NCBI GenBank assembly: GCA_018402615.1
Contig: JAGYIH010000048.1
Span: 1-5,649 of the forward strand
DNA length: 5,649 bases
Direction of reading: 5' to 3'
From: Aquiluna sp.
GTDB lineage: Bacteria; Actinomycetota; Actinomycetes; Actinomycetales; Microbacteriaceae
Positions 1-5,436 of this stretch are shown here, piece after piece (the first letter of the stretch is position 1; each line of letters opens with the position of its first letter). Below the pieces are notes generated by a model. That model did no database searches. It was not told the origin of the DNA and worked only from the letters and a program-made list of their open reading frames with translations. The translations under genes and the position numbers were made by a program.

Positions 1-86
1 AGTGATAGCCCTCGGGAAGCGCCGACAGCGCCAATTTGAGACTGCTTGGTCTTGACTGAATGTCTTTTTCTCTTGTTGTGAGCCAC
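1..86 (-). CDS. N-terminal fragment of a probable sugar ABC transporter permease (runs off the window)
   Basis: The minus strand has an open frame starting with GTG at 86-84 and running without a stop to the window edge: 28 codons, beginning VAHNKRKRHSVKTKQSQ. A strong Shine-Dalgarno sequence (GGGAGGTG, 97-90) stands 5 nt from the start if the GGAGG core is counted, which decides this start. The visible part is a hydrophilic, Lys/Arg-rich tail ending in Gly/Ala/Ser-rich residues, with no membrane segment yet. A basic cytoplasmic tail before the first helix is typical of MalF/UgpA-type permeases. The gene lies directly downstream of the sugar-binding protein on the same strand, 83 bp after its stop, where such operons usually place the first permease. 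That a gene starts here is well supported. That it is a permease is inferred from position and the basic tail, not from a recognised domain. Confidence 0.68.
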   Translation of the reverse strand, partial: MAHNKRKRHSVKTKQSQIGAVGASRGLS

Positions 87-89
87 TTT

Positions 90-97
90 CACCTCCC
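90..97 (-). promoter_or_regulatory. Strong ribosome-binding site for the partial downstream gene
   Basis: On the minus strand the sequence reads GGGAGGTGAAAGTGGCT, a nearly ideal Shine-Dalgarno followed by a GTG start. It is the main evidence that a real gene begins at 86 even though only 28 codons are visible. A second in-frame GTG two codons upstream lies inside the Shine-Dalgarno itself and is too close to it to be the start. Confidence 0.75.
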
Positions 98-116
98 AGT
101 ACGTATTCGGTAGTGA

Positions 117-158
117 CTAAGTGGGGATGCATTGGATTGTCAACGCATCCCCACTTAG
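117..158 (-). terminator. Intercistronic hairpin 3' of the sugar-binding protein gene (partial terminator or mRNA stabiliser)
   Basis: CTAAGTGGGGATGC (117-130) is perfectly complementary to GCATCCCCACTTAG (145-158), giving a 14-bp stem around a 14-nt loop. Inside the loop a further TTG/CAA pairing (132-134 with 141-143) is possible across one mismatch. The stem begins 11 nt after the stop codon of the binding-protein gene and ends about 20 nt before the ribosome-binding site of the next gene. No run of T follows on either strand, so a classical intrinsic terminator is not supported. Actinobacterial terminators often lack a U tract, however, and hairpins between binding-protein and permease genes are known to protect the upstream mRNA or cause partial termination. 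Its effect here is inference. Confidence 0.7.
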
Positions 159-169
159 CTATTTGATGT

Positions 170-1486
170 TTAGTCGTAAGCCTGGTCTGCAGCCTTACAA
201 ATTGCATCAGCGGTGATTCCCTTACCGAAGGCCAAGGCAGACGCCTTGGTAAGTGCGTCACCTCTTGCTCCGACGTAACGGTCAGGCATTACCGCAAATT
301 CGGCGTTTGCCTGAAGCGAGGTTACCGCCTGGTTTAGAAGTGGGCTTGCGCTTCCAAGTGCAGCGGAAATGTCGATCGTGGTTGCAGGAATCACTGCAAC
401 TTCGGACACGAACTTACCGATCACATTTGGCTGGTAGAAGGAGAGAATAAATTCCTTCACCGCACTGAGCTTCTTCTGGCCGTTTGGCGAGATGAAGAAT
501 CCAACTCCAGTGTTACCTTCGTAGGCTGTTGGCTTGGTGAATACCGAACCAGCTGGGATAGGAAGACCACCGAGGGTTGTCACGGCTGCGACAGCGTCTG
601 GGGTTCCAGGCATAGCCCACGAACCAGCAGGCATGATTGCCGCCTTCTGGTCAAAGTAAGCCGCGTTCATCTGATCAGCTGTGTAGCCTTCAACGGCGTC
701 AACGAAGACTCCGGCGTCACGAAGCCGAACAAATTCAGCAATACCCTTCATTGCGTTTGGCGATGCGCAGTAGCCACCGTCGGTGAATACTGAGATCGCT
801 TCGTCGGTAGGCATGAACATCTGTGCAAACTGGAGCCAGAGCTTGTTTCCAGACCAGTCGTTTCCGCCAACAACTACGGGGCCGATACCGGCTGCGCGCA
901 GCTTCTTCGAGGCTTCAATTAGCTCATCGCTTGTGGTCGGGACTGAAGTCACACCAGCTTGCTTGAGTAGGGCTGTGTTGTACCAAACTGGCCAGGTGAA
1001 GCCTTGGTAGGCAAAACCCTGAACCTGTCCGTCGGAGTTGGTCCACTCCTCTACGGCTGATTCCTTGATTACAGAGTCAAGTCCCCACTCCTGGAGTAGG
1101 TCGTTAACTGGGATGGCTGCGCCATTTGCAACCCATGACGATGACTTGTCAAAGAGGTTAACAATGATGACGTCTGCAGCTTGACCAGCCAGAACGGTCG
1201 CTTCGTACTCCTCGCCGAGGTTTTCTCCGGCCTCGGTGAAATTGACAGAGATACCAGTAGCGCTGGTGAATGAGTCGACTGCCAAGTTGATGGCAGCGCC
1301 CTCTGGGACATCCCCTGTCTTTTTGTAAAGACTGAGAACGTTGATGCTTTCAACGGTCGCTTCTTCAGCGGTTGTTGAGGTAGCTCCCACTTCGGAAGAA
1401 ACATCCGACGCGGCACAACCGACAAGAACCACGGCCAGGCTTGCCGCTATAGCGGTGCTGAGCCAATTCCTTCTTTCAATTTTCAT
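170..1486 (-). CDS. Sugar ABC transporter substrate-binding lipoprotein (family 1, MalE/UgpB-like)
   Basis: 438 aa with ATG at 1486-1484, chosen because AAGGAGA (1497-1491) stands just upstream; an ATG eight codons earlier lacks such a site and would spoil the signal peptide. The N-terminus MKIERRNW is followed by a hydrophobic stretch and a lipobox LVGC (residues 21-24), so the protein should be lipid-anchored at Cys24 and face outward. Family 1 solute-binding features are visible: WPVWYNTALLKQAG (166-179), VPTTSDELIEASKKLRAAG (182-200), KAAIMPAGSWAMPG (281-294) and GVGFFISPNGQKK (327-339). Trp166, Trp168 and Trp211 are plausible sugar-stacking residues. Cys240 and Cys430 could form a disulfide. 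Length is normal for the family. It should deliver an oligosaccharide to the permeases, the first of which probably begins at 86. An alpha-glucoside ligand is inferred from the nearby alpha-glucosidase, not from the sequence itself. LacI-type control is suggested by the operators upstream. Confidence 0.93.
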   Translation of the reverse strand: MKIERRNWLSTAIAASLAVVLVGCAASDVSSEVGATSTTAEEATVESINVLSLYKKTGDVPEGAAINLAVDSFTSATGISVNFTEAGENLGEEYEATVLAGQAADVIIVNLFDKSSSWVANGAAIPVNDLLQEWGLDSVIKESAVEEWTNSDGQVQGFAYQGFTWPVWYNTALLKQAGVTSVPTTSDELIEASKKLRAAGIGPVVVGGNDWSGNKLWLQFAQMFMPTDEAISVFTDGGYCASPNAMKGIAEFVRLRDAGVFVDAVEGYTADQMNAAYFDQKAAIMPAGSWAMPGTPDAVAAVTTLGGLPIPAGSVFTKPTAYEGNTGVGFFISPNGQKKLSAVKEFILSFYQPNVIGKFVSEVAVIPATTIDISAALGSASPLLNQAVTSLQANAEFAVMPDRYVGARGDALTKASALAFGKGITADAICKAADQAYD

Positions 1487-1490
1487 TGAG

Positions 1491-1497
1491 TCTCCTT
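1491..1497 (-). promoter_or_regulatory. Ribosome-binding site fixing the start of the sugar-binding protein
   Basis: The minus strand reads AAGGAGACTCAATG, a strong Shine-Dalgarno 4 nt (from the final A) from the ATG at 1486. It favours the 438-residue protein with a standard lipoprotein signal over the longer 446-residue reading from 1510. Confidence 0.85.
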
Positions 1498-1570
1498 GAT
1501 TTATGGGCACTTGAAGAGGGACTTCAGGCGCTTACTTCCATTAGCAAACGATATTCCTGCCTACCATAAA

Positions 1571-1584
1571 TGAAATCGTTCTCA
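1571..1584. promoter_or_regulatory. LacI-family operator candidate O1
   Basis: TGAAATCGTTCTCA (minus strand TGAGAACGATTTCA) has the TGnnAnCGnTnnCA layout and central CpG typical of LacI-family operators. It matches O2 at 12 of 14 positions in the same orientation, with centres 87 bp apart. It lies between the candidate binding-protein promoter and its start codon, so a bound repressor would act as a roadblock or as one end of a DNA loop. That the neighbouring LacI protein binds it is inference. Confidence 0.68.
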
Positions 1585-1632
1585 ATTACGGCAGATTTGG
1601 TGCAAGACCGACTGTATTGCAAGACAAGCACA

Positions 1633-1661
1633 TTGACTGAGCAAATAATAGAATTTATGTA
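1633..1661 (+). promoter_or_regulatory. Candidate promoter for the LacI-family gene
   Basis: TTGACT (1633-1638) matches five of six bases of the -35 consensus and is followed, after 17 bp, by TATGTA (1656-1661), a weak -10. Transcription would start near 1668, giving a leader of roughly 93 nt. The -10 overlaps operator O2, which would make the repressor autoregulatory. The poor -10 keeps confidence low. Confidence 0.35.
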
Positions 1662-1672
1662 ATCGTTATCAT
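1645..1672 (-). promoter_or_regulatory. Candidate promoter for the sugar-binding protein operon
   Basis: On the minus strand ATGATA (1672-1667) is followed by a 16-bp spacer and TATTAT (1650-1645), which match the -35 and -10 consensus at four and five of six bases. An A-tract (1678-1672) sits immediately upstream, resembling an UP element. The start would be near 1638, leaving a leader of about 150 nt. Operator O2 covers the -35 and part of the spacer, so a bound repressor would exclude RNA polymerase. Confidence 0.45.
1658..1671. promoter_or_regulatory. LacI-family operator candidate O2
   Basis: TGTAATCGTTATCA (minus strand TGATAACGATTACA) shares the TGnnAnCGnTnnCA pattern and central CpG with O1. 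It overlaps both candidate promoters of the divergent region: the -35 of the binding-protein promoter and the -10 of the lacI promoter. The recurrence of this specific 14-mer within one 274-bp intergenic region, next to a LacI-family gene, is the main evidence. Confidence 0.72.
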
Positions 1673-1760
1673 TTTTTTGAACACGGTAGAGTTGCAGTAG
1701 TGAAAAATGAAATTCTGACAAAATTGTGAGTTAGCAGTCAGCGGAAGGTAGCGGCGATCT

Positions 1761-2777
1761 ATGGGAAGACTCGCATCAATCCCTTCAAGGGCTCGAATAA
1801 AGGATGTAGCAGCGTTGGCAGGCGTGAGCATTGCAACGGCTTCGAGAGCGCTGGCCAGCGACCCTAAGGTTGCAGAGCAAACTCGGACTAAAGTTCTGGA
1901 TGCAGCGAAGACCCTACGCTTCAGACCAAATTCAATTGCGCGTGACTTGCGCTCTGGCGGTGTCACAACCGCAATCGGCTACGTGATAGGTGACCTGGTA
2001 AACCCCTGGTATTCCCAAGTGGCAGCGGGTGCCGAAGAGGTTTTTAGAAATGCGGGGCTGGAGCTGATTGTGGCCACCACTGAATCAGATCCAGAGCGCG
2101 AGCCACTAGTTGTTAAAACAATGCTGGAGAGACGAGTGCAGGCGCTGTTGATCGTGCCGCTCTCGGATGACCACGCCTATTTGGAGGGCGAGAGACAACT
2201 GGGCACTCCGCTCATTTTTGTGGACCGTCCCCCGGTTAACCTGACCGCCGACAGCATTGTTTTAGATAACCAGGGCGGCATGAAGTTAGCAATAGAGTCG
2301 TTGCTGAGAAATGGCCACCGCAGAATCGCTCTGCTGGGAGGTCAGCAATCGTTATGGACAACGCAGCAGCGCATTGAGGGTTATCAGGCCGCTCTAAAAG
2401 ACTTTGGATTTGAGTTCGATTCGGAGTTGGTTGTTCACTCGAGCTCTGCCTTAGGGGAATTAGACCGCGCAATCTCAAAGCTGACATCGCTCGCTGACCC
2501 GCCGACCGCTCTAGTCACCACCCACAATCGACTTACCGTGGGATTACTCCAAACCCACAAAGAACTTTTGGGCGAAGTGGCGTTGGTCGGATTTGATGAC
2601 TTCGAACTAGCGGACCTCCTGAATATTTCCGTTATCGCCCACGACCCTCAAGAGCTTGGTCGAGTAGCAGCCGAAATCACCTTGAATCGAATTAAAAACC
2701 CGCTTGGTGTCCCACAGTCGGTGGTAATCCCAACCAGGCTGATCTCACGTGGTTCAGGCGAAAAACCTAACCCCTAA
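1761..2777 (+). CDS. LacI-family transcriptional repressor, probably of the adjacent sugar transporter
   Basis: 338 aa, the usual LacI/GalR length. The N-terminal helix-turn-helix is RIKDVAALAGVSIATASRAL (residues 12-31), with the recognition helix around 23-31. The hinge helix RPNSIARDLRSG (55-66) contains Leu63, the position that in this family intercalates at a central CpG, matching O1 and O2. The rest is a periplasmic-binding-protein-like effector domain, with IGDLVNPWYSQVAAGAEE (75-92), a DNQGG motif and VGFDDFELADLL near the C-terminus. An in-frame TAG at 1749-1751 rules out an earlier start, and no later start precedes the HTH, so ATG 1761 is firm. The Shine-Dalgarno (GGAAGG, 1743-1748) is 12 nt away, longer than ideal. 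The gene is divergent from the sugar-binding protein, so it probably represses that operon and itself until a sugar, perhaps an alpha-glucoside, binds. The effector cannot be read from the sequence. Confidence 0.93.
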   Translation: MGRLASIPSRARIKDVAALAGVSIATASRALASDPKVAEQTRTKVLDAAKTLRFRPNSIARDLRSGGVTTAIGYVIGDLVNPWYSQVAAGAEEVFRNAGLELIVATTESDPEREPLVVKTMLERRVQALLIVPLSDDHAYLEGERQLGTPLIFVDRPPVNLTADSIVLDNQGGMKLAIESLLRNGHRRIALLGGQQSLWTTQQRIEGYQAALKDFGFEFDSELVVHSSSALGELDRAISKLTSLADPPTALVTTHNRLTVGLLQTHKELLGEVALVGFDDFELADLLNISVIAHDPQELGRVAAEITLNRIKNPLGVPQSVVIPTRLISRGSGEKPNP

Positions 2778-2804
2778 CTGGCCGCGAGTCCGGTGGTTGT
2801 TGGC

Positions 2805-3284
2805 TCAGGGTAAAAGTTGGTCAGAGTGGTTTTCGGCTTCGCTCTGGTAGGCCGCAATCATGCCAGAAATGAATCTTTTCACCGCCCGTTTTTCGGCCTC
2901 GCTCATTTGGGCTAGCAGTTTTTCAGAAGCCTCAATTAAAGGACTAATGCCTAGCCAAGCCCGCCTTACCGATTCTGGATTGGGTTTCACGACTAGAGAC
3001 CTTCGATCGGTATCAGATTTTCTGCGTGAGGTGTGGTCTTGAGCCTCGAGCCGATCCAGTGACTGCGTCAGCGCACCAGTGGTGATGCCGACAGCTTTTG
3101 CAAGTTGGGTCGGAGTCTGTTCCCCGAGCTCCATGAGTTGTTCCATCACTTTGAGATCAGTTGGGTTTAGCTCAAGCGAGCTTCCCAGACGCTTGGAGAA
3201 GTCGGCCCCCGACTTGACCAGCTGTCGCATTAGCTCGGTGACTTCGTGCACTTCAGTTCTCGCATTTGAATCTGCAACTGACAT
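2805..3284 (-). CDS. MarR-family winged-helix regulator, likely repressor of the divergent exporter
   Basis: 159 aa, a standard MarR length. N-terminal dimerisation helix (about residues 11-35), then the winged helix-turn-helix: PTDLKVMEQL (41-50), TPTQLAKAVGI (57-67), recognition helix TTGALTQSLDRLEAQ (68-82) and a wing with DTDRRSLVV (91-99), the family's DRR signature. C-terminal helices 104-150 complete the dimer interface. Two deviations: the conserved Gly after the recognition helix is replaced (AQDHTSRR), and there is no cysteine, so an OhrR-type thiol sensor is excluded. ATG 3284 is the first possible start; there is no Shine-Dalgarno, but TAAGAT ends 7 nt upstream, suggesting a leaderless mRNA. 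The gene is divergent from the MMPL exporter with 58 bp between them, the classic arrangement of a MarR repressor and its efflux target. It converges with lacI, 27 bp separating the stops, with no convincing terminator between. The ligand is unknown. Confidence 0.92.
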   Translation of the reverse strand: MSVADSNARTEVHEVTELMRQLVKSGADFSKRLGSSLELNPTDLKVMEQLMELGEQTPTQLAKAVGITTGALTQSLDRLEAQDHTSRRKSDTDRRSLVVKPNPESVRRAWLGISPLIEASEKLLAQMSEAEKRAVKRFISGMIAAYQSEAENHSDQLLP

Positions 3285-3291
3285 GTGATGT

Positions 3292-3297
3292 ATCTTA
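3292..3297 (-). promoter_or_regulatory. Candidate -10 element for a leaderless marR transcript
   Basis: The minus strand reads TAAGAT, then seven bases, then the ATG of the MarR gene. TAnnnT at this distance would place the transcript start on the A of ATG. The absence of any Shine-Dalgarno supports this reading. No good -35 is visible (TTAGAA 18 bp upstream is weak). Confidence 0.45.
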
Positions 3298-3313
3298 GTT
3301 GTAAAGTAACTTA
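3295..3313. promoter_or_regulatory. MarR operator candidate between marR and the exporter
   Basis: TTAGTTGTAAAGTAACTTA is an imperfect palindrome: AGTT (3297-3300) pairs with AACT (3308-3311), with a further T/A match at 3295/3313. The spacing and AT-rich arms fit MarR operators. It overlaps the candidate marR -10 and the candidate exporter -35, so one bound dimer could silence both genes. A direct repeat TATCTT occurs at 3291-3296 and 3312-3317, exactly 21 bp apart, flanking and overlapping the palindrome. Confidence 0.5.
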
Positions 3314-3326
3314 TCTTCTAAACAAT
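3299..3326 (+). promoter_or_regulatory. Candidate promoter for the MMPL exporter
   Basis: TTGTAA (3299-3304), a 16-bp spacer and AACAAT (3321-3326) each match the -35/-10 consensus at four of six bases. Transcription would start near 3333, leaving only about ten nucleotides before the GTG at 3343, in keeping with the weak ribosome-binding site (GAAAG, 3331-3335). An alternative -10, AATAGT (3324-3329), needs a 19-bp spacer. Confidence 0.3.
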
Positions 3327-3342
3327 AGTAGAAAGCATCAAC

Positions 3343-5436
3343 GTGAATCCTCTCCTCAACTTCCAAACCGGCAAAAAGACCGCACCCGTAACCATGCTGC
3401 TCGCACTTATCTTTGCGATCTTGGCTTTTGGCCCACTGAATGCGGCTTCTGAGAACACCACTCCGGGTAGTGGATTGAAGGACAGTGTTGAGTCGGTGCA
3501 GGTGCAGTTGCTCCAAGAACAGTTGCCTGCCTCAGAAGGCTCGGCAGCGTTCATCGTGTATGCCTCAGAGACCCAGCTAACCCAAGCTCAGCTGAACTGG
3601 ATCCAGGGTGAATTTGATGCCCAGGCTCAGATGCTCAAGGGCGGAGCCAATCAGAAGTTTCTCGAGTTCACCAACCTAGAAGTAATGGGAGAGAAGTTTG
3701 TGCCACCTGCTGCCATTAGCGAGGATGGCACCACGGCCCTTATCTCAGTGCCCCTTGAACTCTCCGATGATTTTGACCTCACCACCTTCCGCATCGATAC
3801 CATGCGTGAGCTTGCTCCGGTGGGGATGCCTGCGGGCCTTGAGGTCTATGTCACTGGACCTGAAGCTTTTATTAAGGACGTTGGTTCAATCTTTGAGGGT
3901 GCAGACATCAGCCTGCTAGCCGTAACCGCATCGGTGGTTGCACTGTTGCTCCTGATCACCTACCGCTCACCAGTGCTCTGGATCATTCCGCTGCTGGTGG
4001 TCGGTGTCGCAGACGGCATGGCTGGAATTCTGTCCCGCCAGGTTGCAAGTGCGCTGGGCTTTGTGCCGGATGCATCGGTCTTGGGTATTTTGTCGGTGCT
4101 GGTTTTTGGAGCTGGAACAAACTACGCGCTGCTACTAATTTCCCGCTATCGTGAAGAGCTACTCAGCTATGCCGATAGGCGCGAGGCGATGCGGGTTGCG
4201 ATCCGCGGAGCGGGCCCCGCGATTCTGGCCTCAGGGTCAACGGTTGCCGTTGCGCTGGCACTTTTACTACTTGCCGAGATCGAGGGCCGTCAAGTTCTAG
4301 GCCTCATGTCCGCAGTGGGCATCGTCGTTGCAATGGTTGCGGGTTTGTTGGTTTTGCCTTCAGCGCTTGTTATTTTCCCGCGCGGTATCTTCTGGCCACT
4401 GGTTCCAAGGGTTGGCGGCAAGAATCCATTTGAGAAGTCAATCTGGACCCGGTTGGGCAAGGCCGTCTCGAAGCGCCCGGTCCTGATCGCAGGCAGCGGA
4501 GTGCTCCTGTTAGCTGTGCTGGCATCTGGTGGACTCGGCGTGAAGACCGGTCTGAGCGCAACCGAAATCTTTATTCAAAAGCCTGAAGCAGTTGCCGGCC
4601 AAGAGGTCTTAGCAAAGGCGTTCTCCGCTGGAAGCGCGACCCCAACGCAGGTAATCGTGGATGCCGATCAGGTGGAAGCAGCGACTGCGATTTTAGAGGC
4701 CGTCGAAGGGGTTGATGAAGTTCGACTTGGAGCCAGCAGTGGAGAAATCACTCAGATAGACGTGGTGCTAGCAGCCAACCCGGAGTCGCAGGAGGCGTTA
4801 GATGTTGTGCGCGAGATGCGTCTGGCGTTAGATCAACTGCCAGAGGGGACAATTGCCCTGGTTGGTGGTCAGGATGCCATCACGCTGGACGCCCAGGATG
4901 CGACGGCAAGGGACGAAGCGCTCTTGGTTCCGCTGATTTTGATCTCGGTGTTTCTAATTCTGGTGCTGTTATTGCGCTCGCTACTAACTCCGATATTGCT
5001 GCTGGTTGCAGTGGTCGGATCGTTCTTCTCGGCGGTTGGTGCAAGCTGGCTGGTGTTCCAAAACATCTTTGGTTTCCCAGCGCTAGATCTAACCGTCTTC
5101 ATTTTGGCGTTTCTGTTCCTGGTGGCGCTGGGCGTTGACTACAGCATCTTCTTGGTAACCCGCGCTCAAGAGGAAGCCAAAACCCTCGGTACTCGGGAGG
5201 GCATGCGAAAGGCGCTGGGGGCAACCGGTGGCGTAATAACTTCGGCGGGTATTTTGCTGGCCGCGGTGTTTGCGGTCCTGGGAGTCCTACCGCTTATTGC
5301 TCTAGCGCAGGTTGGAACAATTGTTTGTATTGGTGTGCTTTTGGACACGCTCTTGGTTCGAACCGTGATTGTGCCTGCAATGGCCTTCAAGTTAGGCAAG
5401 ACCTTCTGGTGGCCAAGAAAAGATCTGGCTGACTAA
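3343..5436 (+). CDS. MMPL/RND-superfamily exporter (YdfJ/MmpL type), 12 TM helices
   Basis: 697 aa, complete for this family of proton-driven exporters of lipids, drugs or other hydrophobic compounds in the cytoplasmic membrane. GTG 3343 is the first possible start after an in-frame TAA at 3319; the next, ATG 3394 (Met18), would cut off the basic residues before TM1. Two homologous halves are visible: TM1 (about 14-34), an external domain (35-187), TM2-TM6 (188-346), a cytoplasmic loop, TM7 (378-398), a second external domain (399-526), and TM8-TM12 (527-680). The TM4 motif is FGAGTNYALLLISRYREEL (255-273) and the TM10 motif is ALGVDYSIFLVTRAQEEA (595-612). The second keeps the proton-relay Asp-Tyr (D599/Y600); the first has Asn260 instead of Asp. 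The C-terminus DTLLVRTVIVPAMAF (668-682) then FWWPR is the typical family ending. The gene is divergent from marR, which probably represses it. The substrate cannot be predicted. Confidence 0.95.
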   Translation: MNPLLNFQTGKKTAPVTMLLALIFAILAFGPLNAASENTTPGSGLKDSVESVQVQLLQEQLPASEGSAAFIVYASETQLTQAQLNWIQGEFDAQAQMLKGGANQKFLEFTNLEVMGEKFVPPAAISEDGTTALISVPLELSDDFDLTTFRIDTMRELAPVGMPAGLEVYVTGPEAFIKDVGSIFEGADISLLAVTASVVALLLLITYRSPVLWIIPLLVVGVADGMAGILSRQVASALGFVPDASVLGILSVLVFGAGTNYALLLISRYREELLSYADRREAMRVAIRGAGPAILASGSTVAVALALLLLAEIEGRQVLGLMSAVGIVVAMVAGLLVLPSALVIFPRGIFWPLVPRVGGKNPFEKSIWTRLGKAVSKRPVLIAGSGVLLLAVLASGGLGVKTGLSATEIFIQKPEAVAGQEVLAKAFSAGSATPTQVIVDADQVEAATAILEAVEGVDEVRLGASSGEITQIDVVLAANPESQEALDVVREMRLALDQLPEGTIALVGGQDAITLDAQDATARDEALLVPLILISVFLILVLLLRSLLTPILLLVAVVGSFFSAVGASWLVFQNIFGFPALDLTVFILAFLFLVALGVDYSIFLVTRAQEEAKTLGTREGMRKALGATGGVITSAGILLAAVFAVLGVLPLIALAQVGTIVCIGVLLDTLLVRTVIVPAMAFKLGKTFWWPRKDLAD

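Noticed and set aside
783..1010. 75-codon plus-strand open frame antisense to the sugar-binding protein
   Set aside because: Fully contained in a well-supported gene on the other strand, with no start signal or family resemblance.
1069..1425. 118-codon open frame on the minus strand within the sugar-binding protein gene
   Set aside because: It is an alternative frame of a clearly coding gene, with no recognisable domain, no ribosome-binding site and a composition typical of out-of-frame translation.
1511..1528. Short inverted repeat TGAAG/CTTCA in the binding-protein leader as a riboswitch or attenuator
   Set aside because: A 5-bp stem with a 5-nt loop and no extended structure or conserved motif is expected by chance.
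1547..1552. A third AACGAT core as a possible extra LacI operator
   Set aside because: Only the six-base core agrees with O1 and O2; the flanks (AGCA and ATTC) do not fit the TG...CA frame.
1524..1721. 65-codon minus-strand open frame across the divergent control region
   Set aside because: It would cover both operators and promoters; its translation has no domain or signal and no ribosome-binding site was seen.
1655..1966. 103-codon minus-strand open frame overlapping the 5' end of the LacI gene
   Set aside because: It is antisense to the unmistakable LacI helix-turn-helix and lacks independent support.
2778..2804. Bidirectional terminator between the convergent lacI and marR genes
   Set aside because: The 27-bp gap has no convincing stem and no T run on either strand.
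3295..3554. Two minus-strand open frames (73 and 78 codons) across the exporter promoter and 5' end
   Set aside because: They overlap the start of a clear MMPL gene, read through its promoter and show no domain.
4869..5399. Two 77-codon minus-strand open frames (4869-5102 and 5166-5399) opposite the exporter's 3' half
   Set aside because: They are low-complexity Ser/Thr-rich translations produced by antisense reading of hydrophobic membrane codons.
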